DNA of 64,000 bases from Jeotgalibacillus aurantiacus (GTDB lineage Bacteria; Bacillota; Bacilli; Bacillales; Jeotgalibacillaceae): contig NZ_JACNMS010000001.1 in the NCBI RefSeq assembly GCF_020595125.1, positions 62,001-126,000 on the forward strand, read 5' to 3'. The position numbers were made by a program, and so were the translations under genes. Positions 1-8,213 of the stretch are shown in pieces. A model generated the notes under the pieces. That model was given only the letters and a program-made list of their open reading frames with translations, made no database searches and was not told where the DNA came from. Each line of letters begins with the position of its first letter. Position 1 is the stretch's first letter.

Positions 1-139
1 CCTCTGAAAATTCCTGCGTCGTCATCCAGCCGTAACGGTCCACCACTTCATTTTCAACGAGCGGAATCGAAGCCGGACCACCGCCGTAACCTAATATTCC
101 CGGAATAAAAAATGCTAAAAAGATTTCCCAGTAAATCAT
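1..139 (-). CDS. Chromate transporter subunit, N-terminal fragment
   Basis: This is the first 46 codons of a gene that runs off the left edge. It starts at the ATG at 139. The peptide shows the first membrane segment of the CHR family and its signature GYGGGPASIPL, then EVVDRYGWMTTQEF, and it parallels residues 10-50 of the next gene. The start overlaps the stop of that upstream gene by 4 nt, so the two are translationally coupled. Pairs of short CHR proteins of about 180 residues act together as membrane transporters that expel chromate. The substrate is inferred from the family; sulfate or another anion is possible. The arrangement matches the ywrB-ywrA pair next to ywrD in Bacillus subtilis. 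Confidence 0.85.
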   Translation of the reverse strand, partial: MIYWEIFLAFFIPGILGYGGGPASIPLVENEVVDRYGWMTTQEFSE

Positions 140-687
140 GCCTTCGCACCTCTCTTCCCACCGAAAAGAAGGGCATACAGTAAAATCGCCAGAATCACAA
201 TCGCCGGATGCACGCCAAGCACCTCAAGCAGCACAAGGCTTCCCGCGATCATCACAATCGCGAGGCCCCAGCCGAGCGCACCTTTGGATTTCTTCACAAA
301 ATCCCACGTCAAAACGGCCAGCATCACCCCGACAACCGGTACAACCGCAGCAGCCATCCCGTTTACCCAGGCAACGTCCCGGTACGCATTTAACACGGTC
401 AGCAATAGAATCATCGCCACGACCGAAGGCATCGTTGTGGCCAGCACTGCATTGATCATCCCGACCACGCCGCCTACACGATACCCGATATAGCCTGCCA
501 TTTTCGTTGCAATCGGCCCCGGCATTGCGTTACCGAGCGCGAGTACATCTGAAAACTCTTCATCACTCATCCATTTATACTGCTCCACAACTTCCTTATG
601 AACGAGCGGAATCGAGGAAGGGCCTCCTCCGAAACCAAAGATCCCTACCCTGAAAAACGCCATAAATAATCCACTTTGTTTACTCAC
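136..687 (-). CDS. Chromate transporter subunit (short CHR family)
   Basis: A 183-residue integral membrane protein of the short-chain chromate ion transporter family. The N-terminal motif GIFGFGGGPSSIPLVHKEV and the following ALGNAMPGPIATKMAGYIGY are typical of CHR domains; about five or six hydrophobic segments follow. The start is GTG at 687 (GTG AGT AAA CAA), 6 nt after the TGA of the gamma-glutamyltransferase gene. It overlaps its own downstream partner by 4 nt (ATGA). Two short CHR subunits are expected to form one transporter. Activity on chromate is family knowledge and not visible in the sequence. Confidence 0.88.
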   Translation of the reverse strand: MSKQSGLFMAFFRVGIFGFGGGPSSIPLVHKEVVEQYKWMSDEEFSDVLALGNAMPGPIATKMAGYIGYRVGGVVGMINAVLATTMPSVVAMILLLTVLNAYRDVAWVNGMAAAVVPVVGVMLAVLTWDFVKKSKGALGWGLAIVMIAGSLVLLEVLGVHPAIVILAILLYALLFGGKRGAKA

Positions 688-693
688 TTTTCA

Positions 694-2304
694 TCACCAC
701 GCTGCAATATGTCCATCTGTACGGGATTCCGTTCCCCCGCGAAGCACACCTGTTTTTGGGTCACGCCAGATAATCTGACCGCGGCCAAACGATCCGCCGT
801 CTGTCGTTACCTGAATCGTATGTCCCTTGCGCACAAGTGCCTGCGCTAAATGATTTGGAAAATGCGGCTCAACGTGAACCGTTTTTCCATTGATCCACTG
901 CCATCTCGGCGCATCAAGTGCCGCCTGTGGATTTAAATGAAAATCAATCGTATTGACCGCCACCTGAAAATGTCCCTGAGGCTGCATATATCCACCCATC
1001 ACGCCAAACGGTCCAACCGGCTCTCCATCCTTCGTTAAAAAGCCCGGAATAATCGTATGATACGTCCGCTTACCAGGCTTCAAGGCATTCGGATGCTCAG
1101 GGTCCAGGCTGAAATCATGCCCGCGGTTCTGCAGCGCAATTCCCGTACCCGGAATCACCACACCCGATCCAAAGCCCATATAATTACTCTGAATATAGGA
1201 AATCATATTCCCCTCATCATCAGCCGCCGCTAAATAAACCGTGCCACCTTTAGGAAGCGCCATCGGCTCAGGATTCAAAGCCTCTTCACCAATCTGCGCG
1301 CGGCGTTTCTCAGCGTACCCGTCAGACAGCAGCTCCTCTGTTGAAATCGGCATATCCTCAGGCTCAGTAATAAACGCTTTTCCATCTGTAAACGCAAGCT
1401 TCATCGCTTCAATCTGCTTATGATAGCTGTCCGCGCTCTGAAATTCATTAAACTCAAAGCCCTTCGCAATATTGAGCGCCATCAGAGCAATCATTCCCTG
1501 ACCGTTCGGCGGAATTTCCCACACATCATAACCGCGGTAATTTGCAGAAACCGGCTCCACCCATTCAGGTGCAAAATCCGCCAGATCCTCTTTCGCTAAA
1601 TAGCCGCCATGCTCCTTCATATATGTATCAATTTTTTCAGCAAGTGCCCCGCGGTAAAAGCTCTCAGCCTTCGTTGCAGCAATTTCCTTTAACGTATCCG
1701 CATGACCTTTTGACGTGAACATCTCACCGATTTCAGGAATCTTACCATCCGGTGTAAACGTATCAAACCAAGGCTTATACACATCACCCTTAAAAATCTC
1801 CTGAAACTTCTTCGCTGCAAGCTTCCAGTACTTCCCGAGGATCGGTGAAACCGGATACCCCTCTTCAGCTAAACGAATCGCCGGCTGTAACAGCTCCTCA
1901 AATGGAAGCTTTCCATGCTTGTCAGAAAGCTCAGCCCAAGCGGCCGGAACGCCCGGAACCGTTACAGGCTCCACACCAAACACCGGCATTTTATCATGCC
2001 CTTTTTCCTTCAGTTTTTCAATGGAAATCGACTGCGGCGCCGGTCCACTGGCATTTAAACCATGCAGCTTCCCTTTCGTCCAGACCAGGGCAAACGCATC
2101 CCCGCCAATCCCATTAGACGTCGGCTCCACAACCGTCAACGCAGCAGCCGTCGCAATCGCCGCATCAATCGCATTGCCACCCTTCTGCAAAATCTCAAGC
2201 CCCGCCTGAGCAGCAAGCGGCTGAGACGTCGCCACCATCCCACGCTTCGCAAACACCGTATTCCGCTGAGACGCAAACGGATGATACAAATAATCCTGAT
2301 TCAT
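694..2304 (-). CDS. ywrD: Gamma-glutamyltransferase-like protein, YwrD type
   Basis: A 536-residue Ntn-hydrolase of the gamma-glutamyltranspeptidase family. Family members cleave themselves at a Thr and use that Thr as nucleophile on gamma-glutamyl compounds. The likely cleavage site is GG|T355 in PKGGTVYLAAADDEGN, where classical GGTs have TTH. The N-terminal block GGNAIDAAIATAAAL (about 42-56) and the substrate-loop region NYMGFGSGVVIPGTGI (about 375-390) are clear. No signal peptide is seen, unlike secreted Bacillus GGT, so the enzyme should be cytoplasmic. AAGGAG lies 10 nt before the ATG. The two chromate-transporter genes follow directly, as with ywrD and ywrAB in B. subtilis, so one transcript is likely. 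The physiological substrate is unknown. Confidence 0.87.
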   Translation of the reverse strand: MNQDYLYHPFASQRNTVFAKRGMVATSQPLAAQAGLEILQKGGNAIDAAIATAAALTVVEPTSNGIGGDAFALVWTKGKLHGLNASGPAPQSISIEKLKEKGHDKMPVFGVEPVTVPGVPAAWAELSDKHGKLPFEELLQPAIRLAEEGYPVSPILGKYWKLAAKKFQEIFKGDVYKPWFDTFTPDGKIPEIGEMFTSKGHADTLKEIAATKAESFYRGALAEKIDTYMKEHGGYLAKEDLADFAPEWVEPVSANYRGYDVWEIPPNGQGMIALMALNIAKGFEFNEFQSADSYHKQIEAMKLAFTDGKAFITEPEDMPISTEELLSDGYAEKRRAQIGEEALNPEPMALPKGGTVYLAAADDEGNMISYIQSNYMGFGSGVVIPGTGIALQNRGHDFSLDPEHPNALKPGKRTYHTIIPGFLTKDGEPVGPFGVMGGYMQPQGHFQVAVNTIDFHLNPQAALDAPRWQWINGKTVHVEPHFPNHLAQALVRKGHTIQVTTDGGSFGRGQIIWRDPKTGVLRGGTESRTDGHIAAW

Positions 2305-2510
2305 ATACTCAACACTCCTTTATTTCGAATTCCGAAAAACATCACCCGTTCATTATAGTTGAAATGTTGAGAAAATTCCAGACAGTGATTGCCAGGGGGC
2401 GGGGCACTGCGCTCCGCCTGGGAGGATCATGGGGTCGGAGCGCCTGGTCCTTTTTCATAAATGAGGGACAGAGCTCAGAAAAAAGAACACCCGCTCCGTC
2501 CCCCATTAGA

Positions 2511-2541
2511 AAAAGCACACAGCCTCAGCCATGTGCTCTCA
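2511..2541 (-). terminator. Terminator of the SEC-C gene
   Basis: On the minus strand AGCACA and TGTGCT pair around a 12-nt loop and are followed by TTTTTCT. It lies directly after the stop at 2543. Confidence 0.6.
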
Positions 2542-2542
2542 C

Positions 2543-3574
2543 TTATTTCTTAAACTCACTCAATTCTTCCATAAACCAGTCTTCAATCTTTCTTACAGCT
2601 GACGACACACTTGAAGCGGTGACGTCAAAGGCTTCACCGGCTTCTTTTTGGGTCAGTGGTGTATCGGTTGCGTGCTGTGACATGAGGTAGGAAATCGCAG
2701 CCAGATAGGTTTGCGGTTTGCGGATTTTCTCTCCGTGTTCGGCAAAATAATCTGCAGCTAAGTGACACGCGAATAACGGAAGCGAGTCATCTCCCTGTCC
2801 ATCCCAGTACGCCTTCATTTCATGAAGCGCGTTCTGCTGATCTTCATTGCCTTCAAGCTCTGAAAGCATTCCTGCAAGCCAGTCATCACCCTCCGCTTCG
2901 TCACGTCCAACGAGAGCCGTGATCACGGAAACTATACCTTCATCAGTAAGTAATTCATCGCGATTCGGCATTGCTTGTAAACGGTTGACGAGTGTTGATT
3001 TTTCATCCTTCGTATAAACAGACGGGAACATGAAGCCATACGGCACCCATTTATCCTCAAGCGGGAGCAGATACGTGAATAAAAAGTCGATCGATGCCCA
3101 TGAATGGAATTCCGGAATGATCACATCATATACCGTTCCATCAAGCAGATCCGTCATCTGGACCTCACGTGTTGCTTCATCCATTTCACCAACGTCAGCC
3201 ACAACTGAAACCGGCTGTCTCCACTCAGAAGCGAGCTCCTTCATGCGAGGTCTTTCCATTTGAGGAATACGCTCATCCAGGAAAGTTTCCCAATGAGAAG
3301 GTGTTTCTCTTAAGCCAAATAAGTAGGTTAAATAAACGGTTAAAAATTGAGGCTCGCCAAACACATCCTGCGTTTCTTCGAGAATGTACTGGTAAGAATC
3401 CTTGTTGTTCTGTGGATTTGGTGCTTTACCTTCATTTAAAAAAGCCAGCTGCAGATCCATTTGTTCGTTGACAAGGAGGGTTTGCAGATTCACGACTTTT
3501 TTTGATGCACAGCATTTTTTATATTTTTTACCGCTGCCGCACGGGCACGGTTCATTACGTCCAACTACTTGCAT
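2543..3574 (-). CDS. SEC-C motif protein of unknown function
   Basis: A 343-residue soluble protein. Residues 7-22 hold the SEC-C zinc-binding motif (C10, C12, C21, C22 in CPCGSGKKYKKCC), known from the SecA C-terminus, where it binds zinc and SecB or ribosomes; here it is N-terminal. The middle is acidic and I do not recognise it. The last 50 residues (TPLTQKEAGEAFDVTASSVSS) look like a helix-turn-helix, which suggests binding to nucleic acid. AAGGAAG precedes the ATG. It is monocistronic: its own promoter-like sequence lies upstream and a terminator downstream. Function is not known; SEC-C proteins are often grouped with translation or protein-quality factors, but that would be a guess here. 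Confidence 0.75.
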   Translation of the reverse strand: MQVVGRNEPCPCGSGKKYKKCCASKKVVNLQTLLVNEQMDLQLAFLNEGKAPNPQNNKDSYQYILEETQDVFGEPQFLTVYLTYLFGLRETPSHWETFLDERIPQMERPRMKELASEWRQPVSVVADVGEMDEATREVQMTDLLDGTVYDVIIPEFHSWASIDFLFTYLLPLEDKWVPYGFMFPSVYTKDEKSTLVNRLQAMPNRDELLTDEGIVSVITALVGRDEAEGDDWLAGMLSELEGNEDQQNALHEMKAYWDGQGDDSLPLFACHLAADYFAEHGEKIRKPQTYLAAISYLMSQHATDTPLTQKEAGEAFDVTASSVSSAVRKIEDWFMEELSEFKK

Positions 3575-3607
3575 ATCGGCACTTCCTTTATAAAATAATC
3601 ACCCTTT

Positions 3608-3635
3608 ATTGTACCATGCGGAGCAGAAAAGGCAA
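3608..3635 (-). promoter_or_regulatory. Sigma-A-like promoter of the SEC-C gene
   Basis: Minus strand: TTGCCT (3635-3630), 16-nt spacer, TACAAT (3613-3608), about 33 nt before the ATG. It abuts the start of the repeat array. Confidence 0.45.
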
Positions 3636-3660
3636 AAATCATGCTGATGATTTATACAAA

Positions 3661-4278
3661 GCCGCTCCAACAGCTGCACATCCATCTACAGAAATTATCA
3701 CCCTATCAACAGAAACCACCACTACTTTAACAACAATCCAGCGGCTATCAACAAAAATCACTACACTATCAACAATTCGCTTCTGAATCACGAGCCTTAC
3801 AACAGAATCACGCTCTCTTACAACAGAAACTCTGCTTCTAACAACAACTTACTCACCTTTAGTAACACAAAACCAAGCCGCTCCAACAGCAGTACATCCA
3901 TCGACAGAAATTGTCACCCTATCAACAGAAACCACCACTACTTTAACAACAATCCAGCGGCTATCAACAAAAATCACTACACTATCAACAATTCGCTTCT
4001 GAATCACGAGCCTTACAACAGAATCACGCTCTCTTACAACAGAAACTCTGCTTCTAACAACAACTTACTCACCTTTAGTAACACAAAACCAAGCCGCTCC
4101 AACAGCAGTACATCCATCGACAGAAATTGTCACCCTATCAACAGAAACCACCACTACTTTAACAACAATCCAGCGGCTATCAACAGAAATCACTACCCTA
4201 TCAACAATTCGCTTCTGAATCCCGAGCCTTATAACAGAATCACGCTCTCTTACAACAGAAACTATCCTCCTTTCAACA
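3661..4278. repeat. 216-bp tandem repeat array with 21-nt phasing (array 1)
   Basis: Three copies of a 216-bp unit start at 3661, 3877 and 4093; the last is cut short near 4278. Copies 1 and 2 are almost identical. Inside each unit a core like TCAACAGAAA recurs; successive ACA cores are 21, 21, 21, 21, 30, 21, 21, 21, 21 and 18 nt apart. All spacings are multiples of 3. The frame reading AAC AGA stays open through all three units (heptads such as INRNHHY and FNNNPAA) but no ATG, GTG or TTG was found to start it. Another frame gives STEIITL-type heptads and ends in each 30-nt spacer. The array sits downstream of the hpf terminator and upstream of the SEC-C promoter. It has no CRISPR-like repeat/spacer alternation. 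Function unknown; see findings. Confidence 0.9.
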
Positions 4279-4297
4279 TTTCCACCAGAATCAAAAA

Positions 4298-4329
4298 AAC
4301 GCCCCCATTAAGGGACGTTTCTTTTTGTT
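4298..4329 (-). terminator. hpf terminator
   Basis: Minus strand: AAACGTCCC, short loop, GGGGGCGTTTTTTT. The hairpin begins just after the hpf stop and separates hpf from the repeat array. Confidence 0.8.
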
Positions 4330-4340
4330 ATGTTTCAGGC

Positions 4341-4934
4341 TCAGGCTTCTGTTTCGATCAGCCCGTATTTGCCGTCTTTACGTTTGTAGACGATGTTTGT
4401 GCCGTTTGATTCTGCATCAGTGAAGACGTAGAAGCTGTGGCCCAGCATGTTCATTTGAAGGACGGCTTCTTCGCTGTCCATTGGTTTCAGGTTGAATGTT
4501 TTTGTACGCACGATGTCGAATTCGCTGTCGTCTCCGTCATCATCTGCGCCGACTGCTACCGGCTCAAGTTCTTCAATTCCGTTTTCCGCATCTACGCTTG
4601 TTGCGAAGAATTCAGGCTCATTGCCTTTTTCGCGGAATTTACGGTTTACTTTAGTTTTATGTTTGCGGATCTGGCGCTCTAATTTATCTAAGATCAGATC
4701 AATCGCAGCATACATTTCTTCATGACGCTCTTCAGCACGAAGGGTAAGTCGTGGCATTGGAATCGTGACTTCCACTTTCGTTTGTTTATCGTTATACACC
4801 TTTAGGTTAACATGCACGTTGGCATCAGGTGTATCGTTGAAATAGCGCTCTAGCTTGTCGATTTTCTTCTCCACGTATTCGCGGATTGCTGGAGTTACCT
4901 CGATATTTTCTCCTCTGACATTATAATTCAACAT
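4341..4934 (-). CDS. hpf: Ribosome hibernation promoting factor, long form
   Basis: A 197-residue long-form HPF (B. subtilis YvyD). The N-terminal ribosome-binding domain (about 1-100, beginning MLNYNVRGENIEVTPAIREY) binds the 30S decoding region. The C-terminal domain (about 145-195, FNLKPMDSEEAVLQMNMLGH) dimerises and joins two 70S ribosomes into an inactive 100S particle in stationary phase or stress. AAAGGAGG lies 6 nt before the ATG. A sigma-A-like and a sigma-B-like promoter can be read upstream, which fits stress induction of this family. It lies near the fli genes as in B. subtilis, here separated from them by about 4.5 kb holding a reductase, a chemoreceptor, DUF2920 and YjfB. Confidence 0.96.
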   Translation of the reverse strand: MLNYNVRGENIEVTPAIREYVEKKIDKLERYFNDTPDANVHVNLKVYNDKQTKVEVTIPMPRLTLRAEERHEEMYAAIDLILDKLERQIRKHKTKVNRKFREKGNEPEFFATSVDAENGIEELEPVAVGADDDGDDSEFDIVRTKTFNLKPMDSEEAVLQMNMLGHSFYVFTDAESNGTNIVYKRKDGKYGLIETEA

Positions 4935-4981
4935 GTGAACTCCTCCTTTAAATCATAAAAGCTATACTATCTATTTCTCCT

Positions 4982-5007
4982 CTACCCTTGCAATCTCCTG
5001 CTTAACC
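4982..5007 (-). promoter_or_regulatory. Sigma-B-like promoter of hpf
   Basis: Minus strand: GGTTAA (5007-5002), 14-nt spacer, GGGTAG (4987-4982). This is 5/6 and 5/6 against GTTTAA / GGGTAT. It sits 48 nt before the hpf ATG. Confidence 0.45.
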
Positions 5008-5035
5008 GTAAATATTTTATTAATTTTTTGTCGAA

Positions 5036-5065
5036 TTTATAGACATTTATTTGGTTTGATGTCAA
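5036..5065 (-). promoter_or_regulatory. Sigma-A-like promoter of hpf
   Basis: Minus strand: TTGACA (5065-5060), 18-nt spacer, TATAAA (5041-5036). The -35 box is a perfect match. Confidence 0.55.
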
Positions 5066-5094
5066 GTTATTATCTGTCTTTTTGAAACGTTGGC

Positions 5095-5166
5095 TTCCGC
5101 TGCAGATGGCGCTTTCCGCGGCCGGGCGGTGAACCTCTTTGACGCAGGAGTCGCCATCTTCCACTT
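5095..5166. repeat. Bacillaceae-type GC-rich palindromic element, copy 1
   Basis: GC-rich block with the core GGCGCTTTCCGCGG and flanking complementary GGAAG/CTTCC and GGCGACTCC-like arms. It resembles copies at about 35830 and 49340 in this window. It is intergenic between hpf and the reductase gene; any open frame over it is incidental. Confidence 0.6.
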
Positions 5167-5178
5167 CAGCCAACTTCA

Positions 5179-6162
5179 TTAGTAAGCACCCCTGATATGA
5201 TCATGTACTTCGTTATGGTAAAAATCACGTAATTTATTCAGTTCTGCTCCGCTAAATGACGGGGTATGAAGGGCATTTAAGTTTTCTTCGATCTGGGCCT
5301 GGTTTTTAAACCCAGGGATGACGCAGCTGACTTCAGGCTGGTCGAGAATGTAACGCAGGGCAGCGCGTGCCATGTTGCCGCGGCCTTCTTCCATCCATTC
5401 CAGCTTTTTCGTCAGCTCGACACCTTTTTGAAAGCCGAGGCCTGCAAATGTTTCCCCAACGTTAAACTGTTCACCGTTTTCATTGAAACGGCGATGATCG
5501 TCTTCTTCAAACTGATGGTCACTTGTGAATTTGTTGGTCAGCAGCCCGCTCGCAAGCGGCACCCTTGAAATAATGCCGACGCCTTTTTTATGGGCTTCAC
5601 CGAAAAGCTCCTCAAGCGGCTTTTGTCTGAAAACATTAAAGATCACCTGTAGACTTCTAACGTTTGGATGCTGAAGACAGATCAATCCTTCCTCTACTGT
5701 TTCGACACTAACACCGTAATACCGTATTTTCCCTTTACGCGTCAGGTCATCGAGGACGTCAAACACACTGCCATCCTCCAAAATCGCTTTTGGCGGGCAG
5801 TGAATTTGATACAAATCAACGCGTTCCCGCTCCAGCCTTTTTAAGCTTGCATCTAAATATGCCTCAACCTGCGGCATTTCATACGTTTTCGGATCATAAA
5901 TATCACCTGCACGGCAAAATTTCGTCGCGACATGAATATGTTCTTCCTGACCCTTCGTTGCTTTTGCCAGCAGCTCTTCGCTGTGGCCGTCGCCATATAC
6001 ATCAGCCGTATCAAAAAAGTTTACGCCACGATCAATCGCGTAATGCAGGGCCCGCAGTGATTCACGGTCATCTTTTTTACCCCACGCACCACCGATCGCC
6101 CATGTTCCGAAGCTGACTTCACTCACTCTGAAATCGGTATTTCCCAGCTGCCGGTATTTCAT
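5179..6162 (-). CDS. Aldo/keto reductase
   Basis: A 327-residue NADPH-dependent oxidoreductase of the aldo/keto reductase superfamily (TIM barrel). The catalytic tetrad is visible: Asp and Tyr in FFDTADVYGDGHSEE, Lys in IHVATKFCR and His in YQIHCPPK. C-terminal VIPGFKNQAQIEENL is the cofactor phosphate loop. I use the ATG at 6162 because AAGGAG is 10 nt before it; the GTG at 6171 is only 1 nt from the same site. The substrate cannot be told from sequence. Neighbours (hpf, chemoreceptor) do not suggest a pathway. Confidence 0.9.
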   Translation of the reverse strand: MKYRQLGNTDFRVSEVSFGTWAIGGAWGKKDDRESLRALHYAIDRGVNFFDTADVYGDGHSEELLAKATKGQEEHIHVATKFCRAGDIYDPKTYEMPQVEAYLDASLKRLERERVDLYQIHCPPKAILEDGSVFDVLDDLTRKGKIRYYGVSVETVEEGLICLQHPNVRSLQVIFNVFRQKPLEELFGEAHKKGVGIISRVPLASGLLTNKFTSDHQFEEDDHRRFNENGEQFNVGETFAGLGFQKGVELTKKLEWMEEGRGNMARAALRYILDQPEVSCVIPGFKNQAQIEENLNALHTPSFSGAELNKLRDFYHNEVHDHIRGAY

Positions 6163-6272
6163 CGATGTCACTCTCCTTCAAACACGACTTCTCCATCTAA
6201 TTGTACAACGGATCACCAAAGAAGAACAAACATTTACAAAATTCAGTTTTATTAATTGTTTCCATAAATGAA

Positions 6273-6306
6273 AAACGGACACACCATTAAATTGACGTGT
6301 CCGTTC
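6273..6306 (-). terminator. Terminator of the chemoreceptor gene
   Basis: AACGGACAC pairs with GTGTCCGTT across a 14-nt loop; the minus strand continues TTTTCATT. Confidence 0.75.
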
Positions 6307-6349
6307 CTCATTTCTTAACTGTTCAAATAACATCTAAACAGAGTAGAAA

Positions 6350-8035
6350 TTAATTCAATTTAAACTTCCCAACCTCATCCGACAGCCCTTCAGCAAGCTT
6401 CGCGAGTTCATCTGCACTTGCAGAGATCGTTTCCATTGTGCTGAGAGACTGCTGACTGGAGGCAGCTGTTTCTTCAATTCCGGCAGCCGCTTCTTCTGAA
6501 ACGGAGGCAATCTCCTGGATAGAGGCATTCATCATTTGGCTGTCTTCGTTTATAGAAGTGAGGCTCACCGACACATCAGCAATCTTACCGATCATTCCTT
6601 CAATAGCACGGTGAATTTCATGAAACTTTTCACCCGTTCCGGAGATTTTTTGTGTTCCCTCATTGACTTCTTTGTAGCCCTTTTCCAAAGATTCCACAAC
6701 CAATCCAGATTCATGCTGAATCCCACCAACAAATCCTGTAATTTCACTTACTGATTTGGATACCTGTTCAGCCAGCTTTCGAACCTCATCTGCCACAACA
6801 GCAAATCCTTTACCATTCTCTCCGGCACGTGCCGCCTCTATCGCCGCATTAAGTGCCAGCAGGTTTGTCTGCTCTGCCACATCACGAATCACATTCACAA
6901 GCCTCGAAATTTCATTGGTCTGCTGATCCAGGCCCTTAACCTTATCAACCGTCTCAGCCATCACCTGATCAATAATCATCATCTGATGAACCGAAGCCTC
7001 CATCATCTCTGAACCTTCTTCAGCACTTTTAATGACATATTCAGAACGCTTGGTAATATCTTGATTCTGCTGACTCATTTTCTGCACCTTCACTGCAAAA
7101 CCATCCATCTTTTCAGACAGATCACCTGAATGATTTGCCTGCGCCTCAGACCCTGAAGCCAATTCCTGCATCGTCACGGCAATCTGTTCACTGCCTTCAC
7201 GCACCTCATTAGCTGACTGTGTCAGTTCCTCACTCTGCATCGCCACATGAGTGGTCGCCGCATTGATTTTCTGTAACACTTCAGCCAGCTGATGCTGCAT
7301 CTTATTTTCAGCTCGAATCAGACTGCCGATCTCATCCCTGCGTTTCGTCACCAGCGGTTCACCGGTCAAATCACCTTCCGCAATCTGTTCCATTCTTAAG
7401 GAAGCCAGTTTTACCGCCCGGCCAATCCGCTGCCCCATAAATGTACCCAGACCAATAGCCAAAATAAGTGCAGCGATACCCATTCCAATCACAAGATTAC
7501 GATTCGCCACATAAATCTCACCATTTGTCGCATCCAGCTCTGCAGCTTTCTCCTCATTCCGGATCTTCAGCTGGAGGAGATTTCCCTGGGCCACTGCAAA
7601 GAGCGTGCCGGAACTCTGAAGTCCCTTCTCAGCCTCTTCGAATTTGCGCTCTTCAATCAACGCAATATCACTCTTTACAGCATCCGTAAACTTTGCCCAC
7701 GAAGCCTCAAAATTAGCGACCATGTCCACTTCACTACCGTGCACACCCGCTGCCTTATAAGCAGCCACTAACTCCTCAATCCGTCCCATATTATTCTCTG
7801 CAGATTGCGTCAGTTCAGGATTCTCATAAAGAGCCGCACTCACCATCTGCACCCGCGTATTCTCAGCAAGACGCGTAATATCCATTAAAATCGCATTGGG
7901 CAGAACCCGCTGCTCATACATTTCATTACCATTCTGATCCACCAGCTGCAACGCATATATACTCACAGCCCCCAACATTAACATAACTAGCGCCATCACA
8001 CTAAATGCCGCCACAAGTCTCGTCCTGATGTCCAT
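6350..8035 (-). CDS. Methyl-accepting chemotaxis protein
   Basis: A 561-residue transmembrane chemoreceptor. It has a TM segment at about 8-30, an extracellular four-helix-bundle sensor (about 35-180) with no recognised ligand, a second TM at 181-201, a HAMP domain at about 200-253, and a long cytoplasmic coiled coil. The conserved hairpin tip that binds CheA/CheW is at about 386-424 ([20 protein letters not shown]). Gln/Glu pairs in the coiled coil are likely methylation sites. GGAGG precedes the ATG. A sigma-D-like promoter upstream puts it in the motility regulon. It is followed by a terminator, so it is probably transcribed alone. Confidence 0.95.
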   Translation of the reverse strand: MDIRTRLVAAFSVMALVMLMLGAVSIYALQLVDQNGNEMYEQRVLPNAILMDITRLAENTRVQMVSAALYENPELTQSAENNMGRIEELVAAYKAAGVHGSEVDMVANFEASWAKFTDAVKSDIALIEERKFEEAEKGLQSSGTLFAVAQGNLLQLKIRNEEKAAELDATNGEIYVANRNLVIGMGIAALILAIGLGTFMGQRIGRAVKLASLRMEQIAEGDLTGEPLVTKRRDEIGSLIRAENKMQHQLAEVLQKINAATTHVAMQSEELTQSANEVREGSEQIAVTMQELASGSEAQANHSGDLSEKMDGFAVKVQKMSQQNQDITKRSEYVIKSAEEGSEMMEASVHQMMIIDQVMAETVDKVKGLDQQTNEISRLVNVIRDVAEQTNLLALNAAIEAARAGENGKGFAVVADEVRKLAEQVSKSVSEITGFVGGIQHESGLVVESLEKGYKEVNEGTQKISGTGEKFHEIHRAIEGMIGKIADVSVSLTSINEDSQMMNASIQEIASVSEEAAAGIEETAASSQQSLSTMETISASADELAKLAEGLSDEVGKFKLN

Positions 8036-8072
8036 CTTCCATCCTCCAGTAATTTCAATCTGTCCTTAAGTA

Positions 8073-8099
8073 TTATCGGAAGATGTTTGATGTTTTGTA
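8073..8099 (-). promoter_or_regulatory. Sigma-D-like promoter of the chemoreceptor gene
   Basis: Minus strand: TACA (8099-8096), 15-nt spacer, TCCGATAA (8080-8073). Compare TAAA-N15-GCCGATAT: 3/4 and 6/8. Confidence 0.5.
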
Positions 8100-8213
8100 G
8101 TTCCAATTAACCAAATCACAAAAAATACACATTTTCTTTCATGAAAATGAAATTCCTCCTGATTATTTATAATGAAAAGTTTTTTATATAGAATAATCAA
8201 ATGAATGAAAAAC

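Noticed and set aside
3502-3786. A 94-codon open frame giving STEIITL-type heptads in array 1
   Set aside because: It starts inside the SEC-C coding region on the opposite strand and stops in the first 30-nt spacer, so it covers only part of one unit. No ribosome site.
3661-4278. CRISPR array
   Set aside because: The repeats are long tandem units with degenerate 21-nt sub-repeats and no unique spacers, and no cas genes are present.
3661-4278. DnaA boxes (CTATCAACA is 7/9 to TTATCCACA)
   Set aside because: The likeness follows from the repeat core; positions that differ include the conserved second C, array 2 lacks it, and no origin genes are near.
4982-5179. A 65-codon open frame between hpf and the reductase gene
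   Set aside because: It runs through a GC-rich palindromic element and the hpf promoter region, and shows no family features.
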